From: Strigops habroptila
Lineage: Eukaryota > Chordata > Aves > Psittaciformes > Psittacidae
DNA: 64,000 nucleotides
Direction of reading: 5' to 3'
NCBI RefSeq assembly: GCF_004027225.2
Contig: NC_044282.2
Coordinates: 63,787,725 to 63,851,724 of the forward strand
Part shown: positions 54,094-64,000 of the stretch, in pieces
How positions within the stretch are numbered: position 1 is the first letter of the stretch
Layout of the letters: each line of letters starts with the position of its first letter
Notes under the pieces: generated by a model
Databases searched by the model: none
What the model was told of the DNA's origin: nothing
What the model saw: the letters and a program-made list of their open reading frames with translations, nothing else
Translations under genes and position numbers: made by a program

Positions 54094-57000
54094 ATCCTCC
54101 TGATTAATATTTCCAAATAATTTTATGTTTTTCTTGTAATGAGCCACTGGACCCTTCTTTTGTGAAACTACCTAAATGCGATCAAAGCCAGTGCAATACT
54201 GTGCTTTTTGTGGCAGACTGGGTGCACAGAGCAAGCTGGCATGGAGTGAGTGTACAGGATAGCACCTGAATCCATTGTACAGCCTTCTTGGAGGACAGCC
54301 AGGAAGGAGGAATTCCTGGAGGAATCCATTGTACAGCCATGCTCTTGATGAGTAGTCCCCAGCAGCAACCTGGCACTGTGCTTCCCCCAAAGGACATGTG
54401 CACTTCACTTCAGTGGCATTGGAGTGGCCACCTTTATTTTGATGTGCTTGCCTGGCCCATGGGGGTGCATTTCTCAGCTCAGCAAGGGGAGACCTGCAGT
54501 TGCTGAAACTCCCCTGGAGCCAGTGGAGCAGACAGCCCTCTGCACTTCCTGAGGGCACCGAGACAAACGTGGGGACACCATCAACACAAGCCCTGCTGCC
54601 TGGGAACAGGGATGGTGCTGGCGGGTACCAGCCCCTGTGACCATGCCTGCCCCACATTACTTTGCCTTCCCCATGCTCTCCTCTGTCACACAGAGAGGTT
54701 TTGGGGCAGGAGAACCTCTGAATCAGACTGACACAAAGCCAAAGGTGACAGAACACTGGTCTCAGCCCCATCCTCTGCGTGCTGCTAAACCCCACAGCAT
54801 GTCGTGGGTCCCGTGCTCAGATGCATACAAAGACACTTCAAGAAAGATTAAATGCCATTTTCCTACAGCGTGTTATAGATTTTACTGAGAGTAGATTAAG
54901 TCTAGTTAAATTCACACATTATTCCAGCTGGATTAAATGGCACATTCTGCTTAGTACCCTTAGCTTGGCCCAGCGTTCCAATGTTCCAGTCTGAACCTGG
55001 AAACACAGATGGCGGAACTGGTCTGGTCTTTCATTTCTAGTCTCAGCCCCAGACTTTGATTTGATGCCAGAGATTGGATCCAGACAGTTTCATCAGTGTG
55101 TTAAGGATCGTGCCCCAGATCCAGGACTGGTTCAGAGCAGGGTGCAGCAGTCATCCCGGCCCTTGAGGGTGCTGCTGCCCCAGGTGCCTTCTTGTAAGTC
55201 CCCAGGGCTGGTGGGAGAAGCTCAGGTCCTCATCTGACCTGGGGTTTCCTGTAGATGCTGCCATCAGTGGGTATCATCACTGTTGTCAGCTCTTGCTGAC
55301 AGCTACCATGTCTTTTAGATACCTAAGTCCTCGGTGAGACAGCCTGTGCTGGTCCAAAACTCCTGAGCTGGGCAGGGGGGGCTGTGACTGCGTGGCTCAA
55401 TTGCATCCAAACCCATCCTGATGGAGCAACGGGCTGATGCAGCCTCATCCAAGTGTGTATGTGTGAACCTGTGCTGGAGAGGATTTGCCTTCCAGGGAAG
55501 GACAATGAGAGCCGCAACTCATCTTCTCTGGTGCTGTGGGAATTCACAGCAGGATCCTTCTTTTAAGCACAGCTCATCTCTATGCAGCTAGTCTGGACTT
55601 GCATGGGAAGAAACCACGTGAAACCCTGGGAATAAGCCTCCTGCTTCCTTGTGAGGACCTGTAAATCTCACCCAGCAGAGCCAAAGTCACGTAGCTGCAA
55701 AGGATGCAAATAAGCTCTGCTGTGTAATTAGCACCCTTTGTATGCCAGGGCAATCATACTCAACCCCATTTGCAACCAGGAGGCAGGTCTGCCTGCACAA
55801 GGCTCAGTGCAGAACACCTCCTCAGGTGTAAAGGTGCACCACTTCACTCAAATCAGTATCACACAGGGATGCTTTGCTCCAAAGAGGAGGAGTTGGTTTG
55901 TGATAGGAAAGATCAGTTCAGCTGCAAAGACAAGTATTCTCTTCTAAAAGCTGATAGGAGTGTTTCCTAGCAAATACCCACAGCACTCTAAGCAATCAGT
56001 CTTATTTTATTACATTAAAGAATAAACTGTCTACACAGCATTTTTCCAAGTGAGACTCTGAATTAACACTGATGCTTCTGTGGTGGAGTACTTTCTCTCA
56101 TCCCAGATTATCTCTGGTAACTTGCACTTTGCATGCTGCACCATGCAGAGAAAGCTCTAGTAGTGGACTGAAGCACGGTGTCACTGGTCACGTAGGCACC
56201 ACTGGAGACTCCTCCTTCATTGAGCCAAGTGCTGTGTACCAGCAAATATGACACAGCTCTGTGCCTTGGAGGGAGGCCATACAGGACTAGTGGTTGCTGT
56301 GATTATCTCTGCAAGACACTTGATGGGCACCACAGTGACAGCTGGAGCAGTTACTCTTTTTCTAGGACAAGACATTTGGGAGCTAGGGTCTGGAGGTGTG
56401 GAAAAGTTCTTTCTCTGTGGCGGCTTTGATGGCCTAAGGAGGCATTGGGAAATGCCACCAATGGGACCCAAGCCGCAGGGGTGCTTAGAGATGCTCAGGT
56501 CAGGTAAGAAAAAGCAGTTTAAAGCCTGTGTAGAACTGCATTTCACCATCCTGGCATCTAACATGTGTGTGCATACTTCCCAGCAGCAGAGCTGGTCTCA
56601 TTTTTAGAGAGGCAGGTCAGAAACCACCACAGAGCAGGCAGTAGATAGGCAGATGTCCTCCGTCTGAGGCTGGAGGCAGCATGCTGGCTGTAGACAGATC
56701 CATCTCTGCAGAGGGGCAGCTCCAGGGCTTGCAGGTGTATTGGCACTCAAAGCAGCACTGCAGCCTCCACTGGAGTCAATATCTAGCCCAGGCTTTAAAT
56801 GCAGCCTCATCTTGTTGTGCTCTTACACAGCAGTGAGATGGAAATTGCACTGTGTTTATACACACCCCAAGGATAGGAGTCCATTTGAGCAAATGCTTGC
56901 ACATGAAAGCTTCAGCTGGCTACAGAGCTTCATTCCCAGGAGCAGAAGAAAACCACTTAGCCATTTAATCCTTTGAAGACTTCAATCACCCTGATAAGGG

Positions 57001-58789
57001 AAGACAGAGCAGGATGGAGGAGAAGGCTCTCATTCACACCTGTGGGGCCTCTGGAGAGCTCCCCTAACACACGCAAGCATGGCTCCTGGTTCCAGAGTCT
57101 GCCCAGTGCCCTTTCCCCGGCAGTGCCACAGCCCCTTGATTTAAACCCTTAGTCCTGGTAAAATTGTGCAATAGCTCCTTCAGGCTGAGAATGGATTATG
57201 CCCATTTCAAAGGTATTTGGCACTCGAGCCCAACCCCTCCTGTGAAAGCACTTGCAGGTGATTCCTGCAGCTGGTGCCTAGCAACATTCTCTGAGCTGCT
57301 CAGACAACAGCTAAAATTCAGCATTATTTCCTCCTCCCTCCCCAGAGGAGCAGCTTTGAGTCATCAGCAGGGGAGAATGGGATGTGTCTCCCACTCGGCT
57401 TGCTATAAATGAGCGGTATGCGAGGGGTTGCTGCTAGCTAAAAAGGCATCTCAGCATGTGGGACAGCTGCAGGTTCAGGAGCTTTGGTAAATTGTTCTTT
57501 TGCCTTCCTTCTCAAACGGCCTCTCTGCTTCCTTGGTGCTCTCTGCAGGGAAGCCTGCAGGAGAACCAGCTTTGGATGCATGCTGAGTCCCACCTTGGCT
57601 TTGCTTGGGCAAGCTCCAGGTCATGCAAACACACAGAGGTACAAGCTAGTGACACATGGCAACTTTTAGATCACCTGCATGACAGAAGAAAGAACCCCTG
57701 AATCTGAGGGAGATGCTTTTGAGGAATGGTGGATATCAGAAAAAATTCATAGGAAACCCAGCTTGTGTGTTCATGGGGCTGAGATCCTTGCAAAGGTGGT
57801 GAGGCAAACATCAGCCAGCCCAGGCAGGACCAAGCAGCGTGTTCCTGCATGTGGGCAGGGTGCAGGGATTGGTGACGGGAAGAGGGAGTCAACAGGAGGA
57901 TCCAGCTGCAGAGAGGGCAGGAGCTTTGTGGGCAGCTCAACCTCCAACGCCTGCTGGCACTGTGCAGAGGGGAGGAGGGCTCCAGCTGGAAGAGGTGGGA
58001 AGCTGTGACGAGGTGAATTCCATGAGTAGTAGGGTTGTGGTTCTGCAGCCTGGGTGCTTCTCAGAGAAAAGTAAGACAAGGTGCCTTGCAGGGATTTTCC
58101 AAACTGGGGGGGCATGTGTTTGTCTCTGGGAGCAAGCCTGAGATCCAGGCAGATTTCCCACTGGGAGGCTTAGGAAATTTCAGGCTTGCTCAAGTGACGC
58201 AGCTCCCTTGGTGGTGCCTGGTGGGAGGGCAGCTGACCACCATCTGCCCTGGCTGTTCCCAGTGCTAGCACTGGTTCCCCACTGCAGGGCTGACCGCTCC
58301 TAGTCTCCCCAGTCGTCTTCCTTGGGAAGCCTTGTGCGGCCCTAGGGACTGCAGCCAAGGAGTGGGAGGCACCTTATTGCTGCAGACAGTGGGGGCTGCC
58401 AGAAGAACCACCTTTATCTCATGGCTATCTGTCCTCAGCTCCCAGAGGAATGCAGCACTGTGTAGCCTACAGGGAAGACTGAGACACACCTTGTCACTAA
58501 TCTGGACTGAAGGAGATGAGGAAAGACATTGGTAAGTGCCGTACTGCCAACAGAGACCTCTCCAGCTCATCCCAGGACTCTCAGCCCTTCAGAATGGGAA
58601 ATTGCTCTGTTCCCCAGCCCAGGAGCGATGTTCAGCATGCTTCAGGTGGGTGTTTGGCTTAGAGATTTGTTGTCATACAGGTCACCTTAAACAAACCCAG
58701 CAGGTTAGCTGACAGGGATAGAGAAGCATTTTATACAGAAAGGCATAAATAAAGAACCTCTCTCTAATCCAGCTTTTTCCAGTGTCCAA
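54094..58789. other. Intergenic DNA, no gene recognised
   Basis: 4.7 kb of unique sequence. A 17-bp exact direct repeat lies at 54268-54284 and 54322-54338. No coding signal beyond chance frames. Confidence 0.45.
54268..54338 (+). repeat. 17-bp direct repeat pair, 54 bp apart
   Basis: GAATCCATTGTACAGCC occurs at both ends. The intervening sequence has GGAGGA-type motifs, suggesting a local tandem duplication that has since diverged. Confidence 0.75.
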
Positions 58790-59135
58790 TGGATGTCTCT
58801 GCCCGCAAGGGTCAGGAACTGTCTTGTCCCATTCCATGCTGTCTTGAAGGGCAGGAGACATTGTGGTGGATCCAGGCTGCAGAAGGGGACAACTCTCTCA
58901 GCAGAGCGGCTAAGCAGCCCCTGCCTTGGGGCTGTGTCTAAACTTGGCCTGTTTAGGCACTGGAAGCTGCTCTGAGGTGTCCCTGGAGACTTCTCCAGGC
59001 TGAACAAGTCCAACTCTCTCAGCCTGTCTTTATAGGAGAGGTGCTTCAGCCCTTGGAGCATCCTCATGGTCTTGCTCCAACAGGTCCGTGTCCTTATGTT
59101 GGGGGCCCCAGACCTGAATGCAGTACTCAATGTAT
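58790..59135 (-). mobile_element. Degraded CR1 LINE fragment
   Basis: Antisense remnant: CTTCTCCAGGCTGAACAAG, CTCTCTCAGCCTGTCTTTA, GGAGCATCCTCATGG, TTGGGGGCCCCAGACCTGAA and GCAGTACTCAA are CR1 ORF2-end blocks in order. The left part is poorly preserved, so the boundary is approximate. Confidence 0.72.
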
Positions 59136-60800
59136 TCTTCCCTCCTGCAGCTGTGAAAGGACAGAATTTAGATTGAGCTTTATGACCTCCAAGTTCTTGA
59201 CTTCTGTTCTCACGTTACAGCAGCAGCAAATCCTGTTGCATGGAGCAGAAATCTGTCTGTATATGCATTATTTCAAACTCTTCTCCACGTAAAGTGTTCC
59301 AGTCTTGCTCGAAACCAAGGCCGTTTACTAAAAACAGAGCTGGGAAACTTCTTTAGTATTTTTGCCCCCATTTTTAAAGTTTTCTTATTGAGCTGCTGAA
59401 GCTGAATTTTATCAGTTAACGCTGTTTCTAGCTTTTAATACACTTTTACTTCAATATGTTTCCTTTGCCTGATTTCATGGGTATCTCTGAGATACTTCTG
59501 TACGTAGAGTGTGCTCTGCCTTCTTTCTGATGTCAGGAAAGGTTTTCCTCTTGACTTGGGATAAAGTTAGAAGGACAGGCAATGGAACACTCATTTTATC
59601 CAAATAAGTAGAGAGAGTATTAAACTGCAAAAGGCCAATGGCAACGGTTTTTTTTCCTTGCATTCATACCAACACTTCTGTACAAAGGGGTTGAATCCTG
59701 ATTCCATTTATGCTGATGTAAATCTAGAATAATAAAGTTACAGACAGTTTTACAGCATTGCATATTTTATTTACACAAGTGGCATAACTAGAATTGAATA
59801 TTAGTTTGATCATTGTATCCTTTTGCAGTTCTCCCTTGCTGTGATTACAGCATCTTTTAGTCATTTTAATGTCTTTTAGACATTAAACTCTCTGAGGCAA
59901 GGAGTGCCACTGTAAGCATAGAACCAAGTGTAACAGACCCCAATGTTAGGATGACCCTTATGTGCTTCTTCAGTAGTAAAGAGGTGAAAAGAGGGTTTGG
60001 AGAAGGTTTGGTTGGGAAACACTTCCAGGTGCCAGGACAGCCAGTTGTTTTTTTGCTCAGAAGCTTTCCCTCGATCTCAGAGCCAAGCTCAGCTTGTTTT
60101 TGGATTGCTGTCATTCAGAAGTTGCATCTCCAGGGCCAAATAAGTTAGCACAGCTCAAGACTTTCAGGCAAATGGTTTCTACAGAAAGCATTACCACAGT
60201 GAGGTGAAGTTTTGCAAAGCTGTTGCTTGCTTCACGTGCTGATTTATCAGCCAAATGTGTTGTTGGAACAAGGGACAAGGTCACACCGATCAATTTGATT
60301 GTGAAGGTTTTCATAACCTTTAGCAACATGAAACCTCACAGACCTAAAACCTTTATGCAGTAAAGGCATAAATGCAGTAAAGGCATAAATGCAGTTAGCT
60401 TTAATAGTTGGCCTTCTAAACGTATGCGGTAAGGTCAGTTTGGGTTAGAGGAACAAGGCTCTTACAAAACCCAGAAACAATCAGGAATGTTTGGTCCCTT
60501 GGGAACTTATGTGGCTTGTTCTGATTCAGAGCTGTCCTCTTGTGTGTTTCCAGCCCAAATGCAGCAGCAGAAGCAGCAAGAGCGAGGATCTGGTGTTCCT
60601 GCCAGAAGCGCAGAGCGCTTGGGACATTTTCCTGGCTGTCCCCATGGACACGTCCTCTGGCCCAACAGAGGTGGGAAAGGGCATCCCTGAGGGGACTCTC
60701 ACCCTGAGGCGTTTTGTGCAGCCATGTGCATGCCATTTCCATCCCTATCACCCTGCTGCGCCTAAAGTCCCTCACTCAACTGCCACGTCGTTCTGAGGTG
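59136..60800. other. Intergenic DNA upstream of the second CpG island
   Basis: AT-rich up to about 60400, then GC rises. Contains a 17-bp tandem duplication at 60361-60394 and no recognisable gene. Confidence 0.5.
60361..60394 (+). repeat. 17-bp tandem duplication
   Basis: TAAAGGCATAAATGCAG twice without mismatch; a partial third unit precedes it. Confidence 0.9.
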
Positions 60801-61140
60801 GGGAGCAGGGCCATGAAGGCGAGCACCCCTCCCCTCGGGGGCTGGCCCGGGCAGCAGGGCCCGTCTGGTGGCGGTGAGGGCGGTATGTTTTGCGTCTCTA
60901 CCACAGAGGACGCTTCGACCCACAGCGTGTGGGACTTCGCCTCTTCCCTCCCTTCCCCGCTGCCCGGCGGTCAGGAGCCGCGCAGCACCGCAACAGTGAC
61001 AGGGAAAGCGAATGGGGAGCCCTGAGCGGGGCTGTGAGGGCGCATGCCCCGCCCCTCCCTGGGCGGGCAGCCGGCGGCGCTAGGGCCCGCCCCTGACCGC
61101 GCCACCGCCGCCGGGCGATAAAGGTCTCTCGGCGGAGCTC

Positions 61141-61148
61141 TGACGTCA
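61141..61148 (+). promoter_or_regulatory. cAMP-response element TGACGTCA
   Basis: Exact 8-bp palindromic CREB/ATF consensus, 28 bases before the ATG, inside the CpG island. Confidence 0.75.
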
Positions 61149-61176
61149 CAGCGAGTTAATTTTAAACCCGGACAAG

Positions 61177-61237
61177 ATGGCGGAAAGGGACGCGGCGCGG
61201 CGCGCGGGCCCGGCCCGCCAACGGCCCGCACCGGCAG
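61177..61237 (+). CDS. ATL2: Probable first coding exon of ATL2 (atlastin-2), partial
   Basis: ATG in the strong context GACAAGATGGCG; 61 coding nt (20 codons plus one base) up to a donor-like CAG|GTAACG. It reads MAERDAARRAG followed by an Arg/Pro-rich stretch. The M-A-E-x-D-x-A-A-R start resembles mammalian ATL2, and in mammals ATL2 lies next downstream of HNRNPLL on the same strand, which fits. Atlastin-2 is an endoplasmic-reticulum membrane GTPase that fuses ER tubules. The GTPase domain and membrane segments would lie in exons beyond this window. The similarity is short and GC-driven, so the assignment rests largely on gene order. Confidence 0.5.
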
Positions 61238-64000
61238 GTAACGCGTCCCCCGTTCCCCCCCGGGCTGGCGGCGGGGCTGCCCGCGGGAGGCGTGGAGCTG
61301 CGCCGCGGGCCCTGCCGGCGGGCGGCGCCGGGGGAGGCCCCGGGGTCTTCCCCCCCCCCCCCAACCCCCCCCTCCTCAAAATGGCGGGGGCGGCCGCCAG
61401 CCCCCACGTCTGGCTGTGGAGGGGCGGCGGGGGAAGCCGGCGCGGCGGCTCCCGGTGCGGGGTGACCCCGCTCTGCCTGCGCCGCCAGGGCCTCCCGCTG
61501 TGCGCACGGCGGCCCGTGCCGGAGCGCGGCCCGGCCGGCGGTGACCTTATTCCCCGCTGCGGCGTGGCCCGCCAGCCCGTGTGTACATGATGTGAGGAGC
61601 GCGGGGTGCGGGCCCGAAAGCGGCCGAGGTGCGCGGGGCACTGGGCTGGCACTACCGGGGCCGGAGCGAGGCAGCCGGGAGGGCTCCGGAGCCGCGACCC
61701 CCTGCGAAGGGAGCAGCAGCGGGCAGCTCGGAGAAGGAGGTGGCTGATCCGTGTTGGCCCGTCCCCCGTGTGGACTCGGTGCGCTCTGTCAGTGCCGTTC
61801 TTGTAATACATCCTCCGGTGGTGACGGGACGTGTCTCTGGCTTGGTGTTTAGTCTCGGGTGTGCTGGAGTCTGCGCAGTATTTATTTTTTATTATTATTA
61901 CGCTTATTTTTCCAAGAATAGCTTAAAATCTGAGAGCTTGTAACCCTTCCTCTGCCATACTCTGCTTGAGGACTGTGACTTTTAGGGACTGTAGTGACTT
62001 GAAAGCTAAGTTGAATCGTGTGAGGTTCTTAGCACTGCGCTAGAACACTGAACTATTTTAGCATCTTTGTTGTATAACTCTCAGTTTGGAAGCAGGATGA
62101 TTGGACTGGGCATGATTAAACAAAATCTAACAGATGCCATGAGCCACTACTGGTTTCAATTGCTTCATCTGTAAGCCAGCTAAAGACTGGGAAATCTATA
62201 ACGCTTATAGCATGATGCTATAAACTGTCAGGTGTGGAGTGGCAACTCTACTGACTTTTTTTTATAGGCAGGAAAAGGCAGCACTTCTGAGCATGTGGAA
62301 ATGTTTGATTGTGCTTGGCAGTTTTGTGATTTTAATAATTTAAGAGTCCAGAGATTGACATCGAGGACATGATGTACTGCTTTACTGCTTGGATACCGGT
62401 TTCTCGCCTCCGAACCCAGCACTGCTGAATTTTCTTTGATGGTTCTCTGTATTTTCACCACTATGTACTTCAGTCATCTCAAAGCATTAGATGATTGCAT
62501 AACTTTCTCAGGGTCATAAAAGCACCAGCACACCAGTAATAAATGACCTTTAAGGTAGCTGTGTCATCATTAGTGGTGGAAACATGTGCATGTCACTTAA
62601 GTTACTTGCGTACTAAAGGCATGGAACAACCGATTTGATAGGGTTTGCGTGTACAGCTATAGATGATCTGTGCCTGCTTGCAGAAGAGCTTTCTGTACAA
62701 CAAAATAAAGCAGAGTGATGTACTGGAATAGTTATACAAAATGTAACGGGAGGGGCCTATATCTCCTCCTGTACCATTACTAAGTGTTGCTTAACAGCTG
62801 TTATGTTCTAGCTTTTCCTAAAGTTGCTATTGGTGTTACAGTTCCTCCTCAAATAATAGCAATAGCTCTGTGGCGTTTCAACTAAAATTCTTTCGAAAGC
62901 AGGGAGTGGGATTGAGGAAGGCTGTGTTCTTTCCTTTTCATCTTCTGCCTGCAATTTAAAGACACTTCTGAAATAGTTCTAGCGCAGAACAGTTTTACTT
63001 CAACTATCATAACAGCATTTCTTTAAATATTAGTCTCTCCTAGTTTAGATGGCCAAGTAGCTCTTGTTCATGTTGGGTGGACAGGAGTGCTTGAGCCAGG
63101 TCTTGAGGAGTGCTGATACTTTTCAGGCACCTAATGCTAACTGCAGTGCCTGTGTTTTGGTTAAATATCAGTGATTAACGTTTGCTTACTGACTATCCTA
63201 TAACGTACCACTGACTGGAGTGAGATACTGTGGTAGATGAGGAATTGTTTTCCCTTGTCCTAATAAGAATAAGGACACTATCTCAAGCTGGCTAGACTGG
63301 ATAAGAGCAGGTCTGTTGGAGAGGAGGAGGGCTGGGGATTTTCCTCTGGTGTAATAGAGCACTTATCTCCTGATGGTGATATTGCATCCCCTCTGACTTT
63401 GAGTTTTGCCCAACTGTAAAAACAGATGTAATAAGCAGATGGAAATGCATGTAAATTAAATTCTGTGTTGTTCATGTTTTGCAGTGTTGTTAGTCTCCAG
63501 CACAAGCTGCATCGCAGGTTTCACTTCAACACTATGATGAAACTAGTTTTAACTTTGTTGTCAGTAGGCTGTTGTACATCTTAGCACAGTCTGTAGAAGT
63601 TTCTAACCGTTCCAAGTACATTCACGAGGAAAACTGCCAAGTTTCACTTCACCTTATGTAGAAAAGTTAGACCTGAAGTTGCTTTTGTTACTTCACTGCA
63701 GTCATGAACAGGCCCTGTCCTTGGGATGATTTTTGATACCCTGGCATGGCAGTTTTTGAATGGGATGTTTTGAACTTTAAAATCAGGCTAAATTGTTTCC
63801 CTGTCTTCACTGTCGCTGCAAGCTGCGCTTACAGTGTGCTCTGCAAACTGCCACTTTGAGTGCATTTTTCCAACTTTTTGCTGAATCCTGCATTAACTTC
63901 TCAAACCTAATACACTAATCATTAGTATTTTAAGGTTTTGTCTTTAATGGCAACTGTCTAAGGTGAACAAGGCACAAAAATATTTTCTAAGCTTCTGCAT
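61238..64000 (+). other. Probable ATL2 intron 1 (start), no exon seen
   Basis: CpG-rich up to about 61760, then AT-rich unique sequence to the window end. A 13-C plus 8-C run lies at 61350-61372 and a second AAAATGGCGG motif at 61378-61387. No further coding exon recognised. Confidence 0.5.
61350..61372 (+). repeat. Poly-C run (13 C, AA, 8 C)
   Basis: Homopolymer in the CpG island; the opposite strand is a G-run able to form a quadruplex, and the length is prone to sequencing error. Confidence 0.85.

Larger units (their letters stand above)
60800..61760 (+). promoter_or_regulatory. CpG-island promoter, probably of ATL2
   Basis: Dense CpG with GC boxes at 61047-61055, 61061-61067 and 61084-61094, a weak TATA-like GATAAAG at 61117-61123, and a full palindromic CRE (TGACGTCA) at 61141-61148. 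AAGATGGCGG at 61174-61183, a YY1-type motif, overlaps the start codon. The compact order of elements indicates a start of transcription near 61145, but no direct evidence fixes it. Confidence 0.75.

Noticed and set aside
54172-54795. 207-codon minus-strand frame
   Set aside because: Cys/Ser/Pro-rich with no domain, overlapped by frames on the other strand; best treated as chance.
61146-61811. Minus-strand frames of 221 and 159 codons over the second CpG island
   Set aside because: Same low-stop-codon artefact; composition only, overlapping frames in several registers, no motif.

Overview
The window is nuclear DNA from a bird. It combines a vertebrate multi-exon gene with AT-rich introns, CpG-island promoters, and abundant CR1 LINE fragments that end in the 8-bp ATTCTATG-type repeat typical of avian genomes. 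The species cannot be named from the sequence.

Layout: 1-5480 is upstream intergenic DNA with one old CR1 fragment. 5480-6760 is a CpG-island promoter. 6191-35480 (+ strand) is a complete 13-exon HNRNPLL gene (heterogeneous nuclear ribonucleoprotein L-like). Its exons join in frame to 543 codons plus a TAG stop, and every exon phase checks. 35640-60800 is intergenic DNA without a recognisable gene; it holds scattered CR1 debris in both orientations. 60800-61760 is a second CpG island containing a short first coding exon starting at 61177 (+), read here as the probable start of ATL2 (atlastin-2). ATL2 follows HNRNPLL in the same orientation in mammals. The rest of the window would be ATL2 intron 1.

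The most notable signals are three. First, intron 4 of HNRNPLL is a minor-spliceosome (U12-type) intron with a perfect ATATCCTTT donor and a TCCTTAAC branch site. The only 3' splice site that keeps frame ends it in AT, so it is an AT-AT intron. Second, a CA-rich block of about 430 bp lies in intron 6, the intron where hnRNP L-family genes carry a regulated poison exon. Third, intron 12 contains an almost full-length CR1 in antisense (GC-rich 5' region, ORF1 with zinc-knuckle and esterase-like parts, ORF2 endonuclease and reverse transcriptase). Its ORF1 is split cleanly by a younger nested CR1.

No non-avian gene cluster, CRISPR array or other novel multi-gene system is visible.
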